From NCBI GenBank assembly GCA_049697115.1, contig JBAVVD010000002.1:1-64000 (forward strand): DNA of 64,000 bases, in the 5' to 3' direction. The stretch comes from JBAVVD01 sp049697115. GTDB taxonomy: Bacteria > Acidobacteriota > Aminicenantia > Aminicenantales > UBA4085. Under the pieces are notes generated by a model that saw only the letters and a program-made list of their open reading frames with translations, searched no databases and was not told the origin of the DNA. Within the stretch, counting starts at the first letter, position 1. The number at the start of each line of letters is the position of its first letter. This document shows positions 16,768 to 25,890 of the stretch, one piece after another. A program made the translations under genes and the position numbers.

Positions 16768-19408
16768 AGCGATCAAAGCCCAGGAAATACGGGAGACATT
16801 TTTAGATTTTTTCGCTCAAAAAGAACATAAAATAGTTCCCAGTTCCTTGCTCCTTCCCAAGGATGATCCGACGATTCTCTTCACCAACGCCGGAATGAAT
16901 CCGTTCAAAAACATCTTTCTGGGACTTGAGACACGGAGCTATAAAAGGGCGGCTTCGGTTCAAAAATGCATGCGCGTCAGCGGGAAGCACAATGACCTGG
17001 AGCAGGTCGGCCAGACGAACAAACATCACACATTTTTTGAAATGCTGGGAAATTTTTCTTTCGGCGACTATTTCAAGACAGAGGCCATTGCCTTCGCCTG
17101 GGAGCTGATTACGGAAGTCTTCAAACTTCCCCAGGACAGGCTGGTCATCACAGTCTATGAAGAGGATGACGAAGCCTTCGAACTTTGGCGCACAGTCGCT
17201 GGCGTTCCGGAAGAGAAGATCTTTCGGTTCGGCAAGGAGGAGAACTTCTGGTCCATGGGCGAGACCGGTCCCTGCGGCCCGTGCTCGGAAATCCACTACG
17301 ATATCGATCCCGATTATGAGCCGGGAGATCCCCGGAGCCTGATTGAAAAAGGCAGCGACAGATATCTTGAACTCTGGAATTTAGTTTTCATGCAGTATTT
17401 CCAGGATGAACAAGGAAATCTCCATCCTCTGCCCTCTCCTTCGATCGATACAGGAATGGGACTGGAACGGATAGCGGCGGCACTTCAGGGGAAAACGAGC
17501 AATTTTGATACGGACCTTTTTACTCCTCTGATTGAAGAAATCTGCCATTTGGCCGGAAGAGAGTATCCGGCCGGAGAGGAGAGTGACATTTCCGTGAGAC
17601 TCATCGCTGATCACGCCCGGGCGGTTTCCTTTCTAATCGGAGACGGCATCATGCCTTCCAATGAAGGCCGGGGTTATGTCCTGCGCCGCCTGATCCGGCG
17701 GGCTTTCCGTCACGGCAGTCTATTGGGAATTGATAAACCCTTTGTTTACACGCTGGTCAGTGTGGTCAGTGACATAATGAAGGATGCCTACCCGGAGCTT
17801 TTGTCTTCTTCATACTTTATTTCAAAAATCTGCCTTTCGGAAGAGGAGCGCTTTTCCTTGACCCTTTCATCCGGGCTTCGCTATTTCCAACAGTACGTCG
17901 AGGAGGCAAAGAAAGCCGGGAAAAAATGGCTGGGCGGAGAGGAGGTGTTCAAACTCTATGATACCTTCGGCTTTCCACTTGATCTCTCTCAGGAGCTTGC
18001 CTGTGAGAGAAGTCTGGTTGTGGATGAGGAAGGCTTTTACCAGGAGATGGAGAAACAAAAGAAGCGGGCCCGTGAATCCTGGAGAGGAAATTTTCGGCAG
18101 AAGGGAAGACAGGTCTATGAAGACCTGAGACTTCCCGGCGTCCGTTATGTTGGAAACGAGAAGGAATATGTTCCCGAGGCCGAAGTGCTGGCGATTCTTA
18201 AGGACGGGAAGCGTGTCCGGGAGCTCAGAGAAGGCGAGCCGGGGGAGGTCATTCTGAACGAGACTCCCTTTTATGCTGAGGCTGGCGGACAGGTGGGAGA
18301 TTCCGGACATTTAAAAGGGTCCCATTTTTCGGCTCTGGTGGAGAATACCGTCTATCCGGTCCCGGAGATCATCAGCCATCAGGTGAAAGTGCTTTCCGGA
18401 ATACTCAAGGAAGGCCATAAAGTGGAAGCCGTGATCGACGGTCCCAGGCGCAAGGCCATCTCCGGCAACCACACCGCTACTCATCTTCTCCATGCCTCCT
18501 TGAGGCAGATATTAGGCGACCACGTCAAGCAGGCCGGCTCTTTGGTCTCTCCCACGAGGCTCCGTTTCGACTTTACTCATTTTGCCCCTCTGTCCAGGGA
18601 AGAACTTCAAAAAGTGGAATCTCTTGTCAATGAGAAAATCCGTGAGAATATACCGGTGGAAGTCATACAGACGACCCTGGAAAAAGGCCTGGCGGAAGGG
18701 GCGATGGCCATTTTTGAGGAGAAGTATACGGAGCATGTCCGGATGGTCGTTGTGGATGTTTTCTCCAAAGAGCTCTGCGGAGGTGTTCATGTCCACGGCA
18801 CGGGCGAAATCGGCCTGTTCAAAATCGTCTCAGAGACAAGTATTGCGGCCGGTATGCGGAGAATTGAGGCCTTAACCGCCGAAGAAGCCATGCATCACGT
18901 CCAGGAGTCAGAAACGATTCTCTCAGAAATTCAGCTGTCATTAAATACATCCCGAAAAGACGTCCTGAGCCAGGTTGAGAAACTCCGGAATCTGGTCAAG
19001 GAGAAAGAGCAGGAGGCAAAGTTTCTCAGACAAAATGCCCTCCGCCAGAAATTCCAGAAGCCGGAGGAAGAAATTAGACGAATCAAAGGAATTGCTGTCC
19101 TGGCTCAGAAGGTGGAAGGATTGAATCCGACGGAGGTCCGTGACCTGGCGGATTCTCTTAAGCAGAAAATGAAATCCGGGGTGGTGATTCTTGGAGTCAG
19201 AACGGACGAGAAGGCTTTTCTTGTGATCTCTGTGAGCAAGGATTTAGCTGTCCGTGTCAGCGCTGTGGATGTCATCAAAAAGGTGGCCCCTCTGATTGGA
19301 GGCGGGGGAGGGGGCCGTCCCGATTTTGCCCAAGCTGGAGGGACAAGAATTGAGGAGCTGGACACAGCGATCGCTGAAAGCCTGTCCATTATTGAAAAAC
19401 AGCTTTAA
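16745..19408 (+). CDS. alaS: alanyl-tRNA synthetase
   Basis: Charges tRNA-Ala and edits Ser/Gly mischarging. The class II core has NAGMNPFKNIFLG and HHTFFEMLGNFSFGDYFK. The editing domain carries the zinc/active-site motif HTATHLLHASLR and CGGVHVHGTGEIG. The C-terminal DHHA1 domain has GGGGGGRPDFAQAGG. At 887 residues it is complete. The start is a GTG (16745, or in-frame GTG 16751) inside the end of pilT, since no ATG precedes the conserved EIRETFLDFF. Overlap with pilT implies coupled translation. Confidence 0.96.
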   Translation: MKVRKTNRAIKAQEIRETFLDFFAQKEHKIVPSSLLLPKDDPTILFTNAGMNPFKNIFLGLETRSYKRAASVQKCMRVSGKHNDLEQVGQTNKHHTFFEMLGNFSFGDYFKTEAIAFAWELITEVFKLPQDRLVITVYEEDDEAFELWRTVAGVPEEKIFRFGKEENFWSMGETGPCGPCSEIHYDIDPDYEPGDPRSLIEKGSDRYLELWNLVFMQYFQDEQGNLHPLPSPSIDTGMGLERIAAALQGKTSNFDTDLFTPLIEEICHLAGREYPAGEESDISVRLIADHARAVSFLIGDGIMPSNEGRGYVLRRLIRRAFRHGSLLGIDKPFVYTLVSVVSDIMKDAYPELLSSSYFISKICLSEEERFSLTLSSGLRYFQQYVEEAKKAGKKWLGGEEVFKLYDTFGFPLDLSQELACERSLVVDEEGFYQEMEKQKKRARESWRGNFRQKGRQVYEDLRLPGVRYVGNEKEYVPEAEVLAILKDGKRVRELREGEPGEVILNETPFYAEAGGQVGDSGHLKGSHFSALVENTVYPVPEIISHQVKVLSGILKEGHKVEAVIDGPRRKAISGNHTATHLLHASLRQILGDHVKQAGSLVSPTRLRFDFTHFAPLSREELQKVESLVNEKIRENIPVEVIQTTLEKGLAEGAMAIFEEKYTEHVRMVVVDVFSKELCGGVHVHGTGEIGLFKIVSETSIAAGMRRIEALTAEEAMHHVQESETILSEIQLSLNTSRKDVLSQVEKLRNLVKEKEQEAKFLRQNALRQKFQKPEEEIRRIKGIAVLAQKVEGLNPTEVRDLADSLKQKMKSGVVILGVRTDEKAFLVISVSKDLAVRVSAVDVIKKVAPLIGGGGGGRPDFAQAGGTRIEELDTAIAESLSIIEKQL

Positions 19409-19533
19409 AAGGGGGGAGCCGGTCGGATTCCATTTATGTGGGGGTGAGAAGGAATTTTAAAAAATCACCATTGAATATCACCTCTAAAGAGGATTGAAAA
19501 AAAAGGTTGATTTGAGGCATTATAGACAGTGCC

Positions 19534-20106
19534 ATGATGAAGAAGAGACTTTTTTTCCCGGTCCAACTCATTTTTTTGCTCTGTTTCATACCGGTCCAAT
19601 TGCTGAGCAAATCCAGCGATGATTTAAGGAAAGAATATGACCCGCTCGTCCGAAACATTGCCGAAAAGCATGGGGTGGATGTCGATCTTGTTCATTCCGT
19701 CATTTCGGCTGAATCCGGATACAATCGATATGCCGTGTCTCCGAAAGGCGCGCTGGGCCTGATGCAGCTTATGCCGGAGACGGCTGAGGACTATGGAGTC
19801 AGAGATCTCTTTGATCCCGGACAGAATATCGAGGGCGGAGTCAAGTATCTAAAAGATCTGATCCAGCTTTTTAATCATAAAACGGAGCTTGCCCTGGCCG
19901 CCTACAATGCGGGGCACAAAGCCGTAAAAAAACACGGCAAGGTCCCTCCCTATCCAGAGACTAAAGCCTTCATCAAGCGGGTCATGGCTTCTTATAAAAG
20001 CGTGCCGGAAAAGGCCAAAAGTCCCATCTACACTTTTTACGACAAGGAAGGGAAACTAATATTGACCAACGATTTTCGCTATTATGCGCTGAATAAAGGC
20101 AACTAG
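19534..20106 (+). CDS. secreted lytic transglycosylase (SLT domain)
   Basis: Cleaves the glycan strands of peptidoglycan without water. Residues 1-25 form a signal peptide (a KKR basic patch, then a hydrophobic run ending at LLSK). The SLT domain spans about 35-150. The catalytic Glu lies in ISAESGYNRYAVS, followed by the conserved GALGLMQLMP and ALAAYNAG segments. The last 35 residues (IYTFYDKEGKLILTN) look like the short beta tail seen in similar proteins. At 190 residues it is a small one-domain type. It may act in envelope turnover or in building the pilus channel. Confidence 0.92.
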   Translation: MMKKRLFFPVQLIFLLCFIPVQLLSKSSDDLRKEYDPLVRNIAEKHGVDVDLVHSVISAESGYNRYAVSPKGALGLMQLMPETAEDYGVRDLFDPGQNIEGGVKYLKDLIQLFNHKTELALAAYNAGHKAVKKHGKVPPYPETKAFIKRVMASYKSVPEKAKSPIYTFYDKEGKLILTNDFRYYALNKGN

Positions 20107-20160
20107 CGATTCTCCTCCAGTTTCTCTGCGACCCGAAATACGGATGCAATGAACAGAGAC

Positions 20161-22134
20161 TCAGGAGTGTTTTTTAAACCAGGCGAGAACTTTTTGGATC
20201 ACATCGAGCTGGTGGATGTATTCCCTGACTCCATGGCCTTCTCTCGGGTAGATGACCATTTCCACCGGAACTCCATAATGTTTCAAGGCGGCATAAAACT
20301 CGAAACCTTGCGAAATTGGAACTCGGAAATCTCTCTCTCCGTGAACGATCAATACCGGAGTTTTGGCCTGTGAGGCATAGGTGACAGGGGAATTCTTGGC
20401 ATAGATTTCAGGGGCGTCGTAGGGAGCTTTGTTGAAATAACCGATGAGAAAAGAAGGTTCATCCGTCAGCGCATACTCGGTGACGAGGTTTGTCACACCG
20501 GCAGAGATAAAAGCGGCATTGAATCGGTTTGTCTGGGTGACGATCCACGCGGTGAGATAGCCGCCGTAGCTTTGGCCGCCGATATACAGCTGCTTTTCAT
20601 CCACCCAGCCTTTCCGGATTAGATCATTCACTCCGGCCATCACATCGCTCATCGGGCCTTTCCCCCAGTTGGCGATATTAGCCGTCATCCACTTCATACC
20701 CGAGCCTGAGCTTCCCCTGAAATTGGGCAAGAAGACCATGTGGCCTTGGGAGGCGAAAAGCTGGGCCCAATTGCTGATATGAATGCCGATTCCCCAGTTG
20801 TAGGCGGGGCCGCCGTGAAGCCAGACGACCAGCGGGTAGCGTCTGCCGGATTCGAATCCGACAGGTTTGACAACAATTCCGAAGACATCGGAATCATCCT
20901 CAGGATTATTCCATTTTACAGCCTCAACCGAACCCAGGCTGACCTCCTTGAGATAATCGTTGAAGAAGGTCAGCTGCTTCTTGTCTTCACCGATGGTTCG
21001 TGCGATCCAGACTTCTTTGGGACAGTCCGGTTTTTCGTTGAGAAAGGCCACCCATTCTCCGTTTGCGCTGACAGACCAGTGGTGGCCCCAGTAAGGGATG
21101 ATGGAGTGGTCCATTTCCAGAAGTTCATGGCTTTTGTCCTTAAGATCAAGGGAAAGAAGATAATTGTGTTCTCCACGCGCGACAGCGGCCAGGACTTTTG
21201 CCTCCCGGGGATGCCAGATAAGGTCCCAAACATTGCCCGGATATTCCCTGAGAAGATCAATGGGCTCACAATTCTTGAGGGATATGACTTTGGCAATGCC
21301 TCTTTCCTTGAAACTTCCAATGGGACCGATATAGGCGATCCATTTTCCGTCAGAAGAAAATGAAGGAGCCGCCAGGGCATTGATTTTGGCGTCTAAAATT
21401 TTTTCCTCTCCGGTTTGCACATCGACCAGCCCAAGATGGCTCTGGTACTCATTTCCCTCCGCAGTGGGAAGGGGAGAGGCCTGGACGGCCAGTTCTTTTC
21501 CGTCCGGAGACCAGTTGAAGAGAAAAACCGTCTGGTTCCGGAGAGTCACACTCCGTGCCTCGCCCCCGGACGCATTCATGATCCAGAGCCGCGTGTGAGT
21601 GAAGTCTTTATCCACAACATATCCGTCATCTCCCCCTTCTTTCTGTTTTTTTTCCGCCTCTGAGGGAGCATCTTCTTTCAGGAAGGCAAACATCCGTCCG
21701 TCTGGCGACCATTTCATGTCCCGGATATTACCTTCTTCATGTGTGATTCTCTCCAGACTTTTATTGGCCAAAGAATAAAAATAGACCTGGGTGGACTTGT
21801 CTGCACCTTGGCGGGAGAGAAAAGCCAGGATCTTTCCATCCGGTGACCAACGGGGTGTGGAGTCCGGTCCTGGATTTTTTGTGATCTGTTGAAGCGTTTT
21901 CCCATCCGCGGAGACCAGCCAGAGTTCTGAATTCATACTCCGGTTCTCATCAAACTGGCTGACGACAAAGGCCACCCAGTCGCCCCTCGGTTCTATCTGC
22001 GGGTCCGAGATATTTTTCAGTTTTAAAAGATCCACAGACTCAAAAGGTTTCTTCTCCCGGCTGAAGGCCAAAGAAGACAAAGCCAGGACAAACGCCAAAA
22101 GAGCTGCGGTTAAAGCTCTCGCTTTCCTATCCAT
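20161..22134 (-). CDS. S9 family peptidase (dipeptidyl/acylaminoacyl-peptidase-like), secreted
   Basis: Serine exopeptidase or oligopeptidase. A signal peptide (residues 1-24, ending SLAFS) is followed by a seven-bladed propeller with SPDGKILAFLS and SPDGRMFAFLK repeats, then the hydrolase domain. The triad is complete: Ser522 in GGQSYGGY, Asp602 in HGERDFRVP and His634 in EGHGV. At 657 residues it is a normal size. A clear AGGAGG lies just before the ATG. It is independent of the S9 gene at 2954 and more like the dipeptidyl-peptidase type by its LPNFRGSSGSG oxyanion segment. It is probably periplasmic, digesting imported peptides. Confidence 0.92.
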   Translation of the reverse strand: MDRKARALTAALLAFVLALSSLAFSREKKPFESVDLLKLKNISDPQIEPRGDWVAFVVSQFDENRSMNSELWLVSADGKTLQQITKNPGPDSTPRWSPDGKILAFLSRQGADKSTQVYFYSLANKSLERITHEEGNIRDMKWSPDGRMFAFLKEDAPSEAEKKQKEGGDDGYVVDKDFTHTRLWIMNASGGEARSVTLRNQTVFLFNWSPDGKELAVQASPLPTAEGNEYQSHLGLVDVQTGEEKILDAKINALAAPSFSSDGKWIAYIGPIGSFKERGIAKVISLKNCEPIDLLREYPGNVWDLIWHPREAKVLAAVARGEHNYLLSLDLKDKSHELLEMDHSIIPYWGHHWSVSANGEWVAFLNEKPDCPKEVWIARTIGEDKKQLTFFNDYLKEVSLGSVEAVKWNNPEDDSDVFGIVVKPVGFESGRRYPLVVWLHGGPAYNWGIGIHISNWAQLFASQGHMVFLPNFRGSSGSGMKWMTANIANWGKGPMSDVMAGVNDLIRKGWVDEKQLYIGGQSYGGYLTAWIVTQTNRFNAAFISAGVTNLVTEYALTDEPSFLIGYFNKAPYDAPEIYAKNSPVTYASQAKTPVLIVHGERDFRVPISQGFEFYAALKHYGVPVEMVIYPREGHGVREYIHQLDVIQKVLAWFKKHS

Positions 22135-22288
22135 TCGGTCCTCCTGAAAAAAGCGGTCATAGTCGTCAAAAGAAATTATTTCATTTAAAAATTAACGGCT
22201 TAACCGAGGGTTTGACCAGATCCTGTTTTCTCTGCGGATCATTCTGCCTCTTTTTGGAGAACGTTCAACCACCAGAGCTGAGTACGGA

Positions 22289-23224
22289 TTACAGATAGCC
22301 TTTGATCTGGAGGTTTCTAGGCATGATCTCAAAGGTGGCGGGAAGTTTGCCCAATTGCTCCCCATCCAGTTCAATAAGAACGGGCGCATTGTCTTCAGGG
22401 ACAGCCTCGATTTTTCGGCTCCGCATGAGAAATATTTTTGGATGGGAGAGATGTGTGCCAAAAAAGATTTTCCAGCCATGCCGGCAGAACTCAAGAAATT
22501 TCATGCCTTTGATATAGACAAAATCGAAGGCGCCGTCATCGAGCCTGGCTTGCGGCGCAATTTTCATCCCCTTGCCGAAAATCCGCCCATTGGCCACGAC
22601 TCCGATAAGATAGTCTCCTTCTGGCAGATCCTCGCCGTCCACTTTAATCCGGAGTCTTTTATTTTTATATTTCATCATTGTGGATATAAGACAGCGGACA
22701 TAGGAAGAGGCTTTCCGTTCCATCCTTTTTTGATTGACCTGCTCGACGACTTCGCCTCCGATGCCAAAATCGGCGACATTCAGGAAATACCTTTCCTCTG
22801 CTTCCCCGGAATGGGATTTAAACGCGACCTTACCGATATCGATCCGGTTGTTGGGCGCCTGAGTAATCACATTCAAGGCATCCTTCAGCTTCTGGGGAAT
22901 ATTGAGGCTTCGCGTGAAGTCACAGCCGGTTCCCGACGGGAGGATGCCCAGAGTGGCCTCGGAGTTAATGACCTTTCTATCCTCATAGAATCCGTTGGCA
23001 ATCTCATTCATCGTCCCATCGCCGCCCACGCCGATGATGAGTTCTGTGCCTCCCTTGAGGGCCGTACGGGTTAATTCGATGGCCTGGAGGGGCTTCTCGG
23101 TGAACTCATACTTGAATTCTTTGATAAACGTTTTTATGGCTTCTTTAATCTGAGTCCATCTTTGGCGTGTTTTTCCCTTGGCCGATGCCGGATTAACGAT
23201 GACTTGAGTTTTGAGAAGATTCAT
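22289..23224 (-). CDS. diacylglycerol/lipid kinase family protein (YegS/BmrU-like)
   Basis: Phosphorylates a lipid such as diacylglycerol at the membrane surface. The N-terminal nucleotide-binding domain shows NPASAKGKTRQ and the family motif GVGGDGTMNEIANG. ILPSGTGCDFTRSLNIP follows. The C-terminal beta domain ends with PVLIELDGEQLGKLP. The 311-residue length is typical. The start at 23224 lies inside the 3' end of the upstream membrane-protein gene (32-bp overlap), so the two are co-translated. The lipid substrate is unknown. Confidence 0.9.
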   Translation of the reverse strand: MNLLKTQVIVNPASAKGKTRQRWTQIKEAIKTFIKEFKYEFTEKPLQAIELTRTALKGGTELIIGVGGDGTMNEIANGFYEDRKVINSEATLGILPSGTGCDFTRSLNIPQKLKDALNVITQAPNNRIDIGKVAFKSHSGEAEERYFLNVADFGIGGEVVEQVNQKRMERKASSYVRCLISTMMKYKNKRLRIKVDGEDLPEGDYLIGVVANGRIFGKGMKIAPQARLDDGAFDFVYIKGMKFLEFCRHGWKIFFGTHLSHPKIFLMRSRKIEAVPEDNAPVLIELDGEQLGKLPATFEIMPRNLQIKGYL

Positions 23225-23711
23225 CCTTTACTCCCTCAGGACTGGGAGGATGCTTTTTGCCAAAAAGGGCAACTCCTAAGATTCCGCCGAGAGCTCCCAG
23301 AGCGGCGAAGAGGACAGCGGAAATGACCAGTCCCAGAAGAAACCAGGCGACGGATATCGGGCCAACCCCTTTTTCAAACCAACTCTCCCAACCGGAAGGC
23401 ATTTCTTCTGAAAACTCGGCAACTCGATCCATAATCCTCCGTATAAACTCCGTGTTCAAAGCGTGAAAAGGGATACTCAAAAAAGTATCTACGACAGCGG
23501 CAACGAAACCCGCAAAGGCCCCGACAATGGCTCCGTCTCCCGAAGTCAGGGCTTTCGGTGAATCTTTGGCCAGAAGATATGCGGAAAGCATGGCCCCGCC
23601 GATGATCCATAGACAGCAGAGACAATTGAGAAAGGGCACGGCAGATAGAATACCGGCCACACCACCGCCGATAAGGGCTGGCATAAATATGCCTGGTTTT
23701 TGAGAGTTCAT
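23193..23711 (-). CDS. small integral membrane protein of unknown function
   Basis: I do not recognise the family. The 172-residue product has about four hydrophobic segments (around 10-45, 60-80 and 125-160), very rich in Gly and Ala (FMPALIGGGVAGILSAVPFL, GAFAGFVAAVVDTFL). The tail is short and polar. The ATG at 23711 is chosen over TTG 23732 because GGAGG stands directly before it. It overlaps the lipid kinase gene by 32 bp. A promoter is visible upstream. Confidence 0.75.
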   Translation of the reverse strand: MNSQKPGIFMPALIGGGVAGILSAVPFLNCLCCLWIIGGAMLSAYLLAKDSPKALTSGDGAIVGAFAGFVAAVVDTFLSIPFHALNTEFIRRIMDRVAEFSEEMPSGWESWFEKGVGPISVAWFLLGLVISAVLFAALGALGGILGVALFGKKHPPSPEGVKDESSQNSSHR

Positions 23712-23735
23712 CCGTTCCTCCTTGTCAATCAACCT

Positions 23736-23765
23736 ATTGTATTGTTTTTAAAGTGGAAATTTCAA
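23736..23765 (-). promoter_or_regulatory. sigma70-type promoter, membrane protein-lipid kinase operon
   Basis: Read on the minus strand: TTGAAA (23765-23760), an 18-bp spacer and TACAAT (23741-23736). Each box matches consensus at five of six positions. The first ATG is 25 bp downstream, with GGAGG before it. Confidence 0.55.
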
Positions 23766-23804
23766 GTTTGCAGATTTTTCCGGGAAACGGACTCGGACAA
23801 AAGA

Positions 23805-24302
23805 TTAGAAGCGTATTCTTTCATGTCTGATAAAGACTTCCGCCAATCCGGGGATCAAATAGAAGGGAAAAATGGTTCCCCAAAGAAATCCAGTACTGAA
23901 ACGCAGGATGTTTGAACCTTTCCAGAGGCCAAGGAGATTTCCGGCCGCATCGATGAAGACAGGCAGCGAAAGGGCGCCCAAGATCTCTATTCTCGGAAGT
24001 CGAAGCTTCTGAAATCCCCTCAAAAATGGATAAAACACGGTCCCTGCCAGGAATCCGAAGTACACACCAAGGCATCGGGCACAGACCGCCAGGGAATGGC
24101 CAAAAACGAGGAAAGAGCGGGAGGGAATTTGGTGGCAGAGTGGAGAAAAACAGGTATACACAAAGAGGCTTGAAAAAGAGCCTCTGTTTTTGAGGTACGG
24201 AGCCAGAAAGATAGCTGTGAGCCACAGAAGAATTCCTCCCAATGTGATGCAATAGATGGTGCGGATTTTCTGCCGTCGTCCCATTTTTTTTATTCGGATC
24301 AA
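23805..24302 (-). CDS. DUF2085 membrane protein
   Basis: Polytopic membrane protein with the DUF2085 signature: CFSPLCHQIPSRSF, then VCARCLGVYFGFLAG. The paired Cys and His residues suggest a redox or metal site at the membrane face. About four transmembrane segments are visible. Start: ATG 24302, or ATG 24284 (MGRRQK), which leaves a basic N-terminus before the first helix. Function unknown. It stands alone on the minus strand between the GT87-like gene and the unknown membrane protein. Confidence 0.85.
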   Translation of the reverse strand: MIRIKKMGRRQKIRTIYCITLGGILLWLTAIFLAPYLKNRGSFSSLFVYTCFSPLCHQIPSRSFLVFGHSLAVCARCLGVYFGFLAGTVFYPFLRGFQKLRLPRIEILGALSLPVFIDAAGNLLGLWKGSNILRFSTGFLWGTIFPFYLIPGLAEVFIRHERIRF

Positions 24303-24426
24303 TTTTTAAAGACTCTCAAAAAGAAATTCTCTTTCCAGGGGTGCGATTCAAACACACGGCACCGACCGATCGGATAAGAGCGAATAATGTCACAGACAGA
24401 TTGAGGGGGGCGGTGCATCGGATCCT

Positions 24427-25575
24427 TCAACAGGTATCTTTCATCCTTAAATAGACCAGGGAACCTGCAAGAATCAGGAAGTTGATCGTAATGATGGACC
24501 AGGACATGAACCGGGCATAAAAATTTTTCCCCAGGATGTCATAGAGAGATAAGGCGATGATCAAAAAATTGACCAGAAGGACAATTCTGAGCGCTCCGGG
24601 AAACCGTGAGAAGTATTTCAGGACAATGGCCACACCGAGAATGGAAGAAAACAGGGTGTAATCCCATCCCAGTGGTGAGAGAAGAGGGATGACAACAAGA
24701 AGAAAGGAAGCTTCGAGAGGGAAAGGCCGAGACATCCTTTTGCCTCTGGAGATGACCAGAAGAATGATAACGGCCAGAACGGCGGTTGAGATTATATAGA
24801 GAACTGAGGTTAACTTTAAGTCGCCTGTCCATTTCATGAAAAAAGCCATAAGGGAGATATTGTCCTGGGAATCGAGGAGAATGGGAGTGGAGCGGGAAAG
24901 GCTTGAGATCCATTCCTTATGGACTGTGATATTCCCTGAGAATCCATAATACAGAGAGGGCAGACAAAGTGAGACAGCGATGAAGAGGAGCCCTGTCCCG
25001 AGAACAAGCCATTTTTTCCGGAGTATGAAGTAGGGGATAAAAATCACCGCATAGGGCTTAAGAGCTGTAGCCAATCCCCAGAGCAGTCCCGCTGGCACGT
25101 CTTTCGATAGAGAAGGGGAATTTTCCTCCTGGATGAACCAGATCATTCCCGTCAGTAGAAAAGTCAAGAGGGCATTGATTTGTCCCAGATGGAGTTCTCG
25201 GAGGAAATATCGGAAGAGGACGAGAACAGAAAGGAAAATAAAAAAAGAAGAAGTCTCTCGGACGGGATTGAGAACACGTTCAGCGAGGAAGATGATGAGC
25301 CCCAGAGAACAAAGGATGAGAAAATACCAGATTCCCTTGGCCCAGGGAAGGGGTAGATAGGAAAGGGGAATATAGAAAATGGCGGAAAATGGAGAATATT
25401 TGAACTGGTAATGTTCATCTTCCGCCCGGTAAAGTGTTTCTCCCATCCGAATTCTTTCGCCCGCTTTATAATTGACTTCGAAATCCACCATCTCCTCTTT
25501 GGCTTTGAGGAGAAAAAGGGCCATTAACAGAAAGAATCCGAGCACGACAGATAACAGTAAGACTTTTTTACCCAT
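24427..25575 (-). CDS. GT87 (DUF2029)-like membrane glycosyltransferase
   Basis: Polyprenol-phosphate-sugar-dependent mannosyltransferase-type integral membrane protein. An N-terminal helix (VLLLSVVLGFFLLMALFLL) is followed by the family's DFEVNYKAGERIRMGETLYR and FKYSPFSAIFYIPLSYLP. About ten hydrophobic helices follow, and LSPLGWDYTLF lies near the end. The 382-residue length fits GT87. The likely role is to add a hexose to a lipid or envelope glycan on the outer face of the inner membrane. The exact sugar cannot be inferred. Confidence 0.8.
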   Translation of the reverse strand: MGKKVLLLSVVLGFFLLMALFLLKAKEEMVDFEVNYKAGERIRMGETLYRAEDEHYQFKYSPFSAIFYIPLSYLPLPWAKGIWYFLILCSLGLIIFLAERVLNPVRETSSFFIFLSVLVLFRYFLRELHLGQINALLTFLLTGMIWFIQEENSPSLSKDVPAGLLWGLATALKPYAVIFIPYFILRKKWLVLGTGLLFIAVSLCLPSLYYGFSGNITVHKEWISSLSRSTPILLDSQDNISLMAFFMKWTGDLKLTSVLYIISTAVLAVIILLVISRGKRMSRPFPLEASFLLVVIPLLSPLGWDYTLFSSILGVAIVLKYFSRFPGALRIVLLVNFLIIALSLYDILGKNFYARFMSWSIITINFLILAGSLVYLRMKDTC

Positions 25576-25812
25576 CTTTGGATTTTCAGGCTACCCGAGA
25601 TTCAAGAAATTGTCAATTTGGATGATCCTTGACCGCAGATCGCTTCTCTAATTTTTAAGAGATTCATGGACACGAACCAAATTCTAGAGAATTCGGCTTA
25701 TGTTCCTCTTGTGTGACAGGTCTTGAAATTCCCTCCATTCTTTTTAAAAATATCATACTATCAAGGAGGAAAACACTTGATAAAAGGCCAGTTCACATGA
25801 TGAAGATATAAT

Positions 25813-25840
25813 TTGACAGAAGATTTTTCAAGTGTAAAAA
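25813..25840 (+). promoter_or_regulatory. promoter of the TPR/protease-like gene
   Basis: TTGACA (25813-25818), a 16-bp spacer and TAAAAA (25835-25840). The gene's ATG at 25891 is preceded by AAGGAGG. The 315-bp gap between the GT87 gene and this one shows nothing else that I can support. Confidence 0.5.
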
Positions 25841-25890
25841 TGTGTGTGGAGAAAGGCCCAAAAAGGAGACAATTGTAAGAAGGAGGAAAA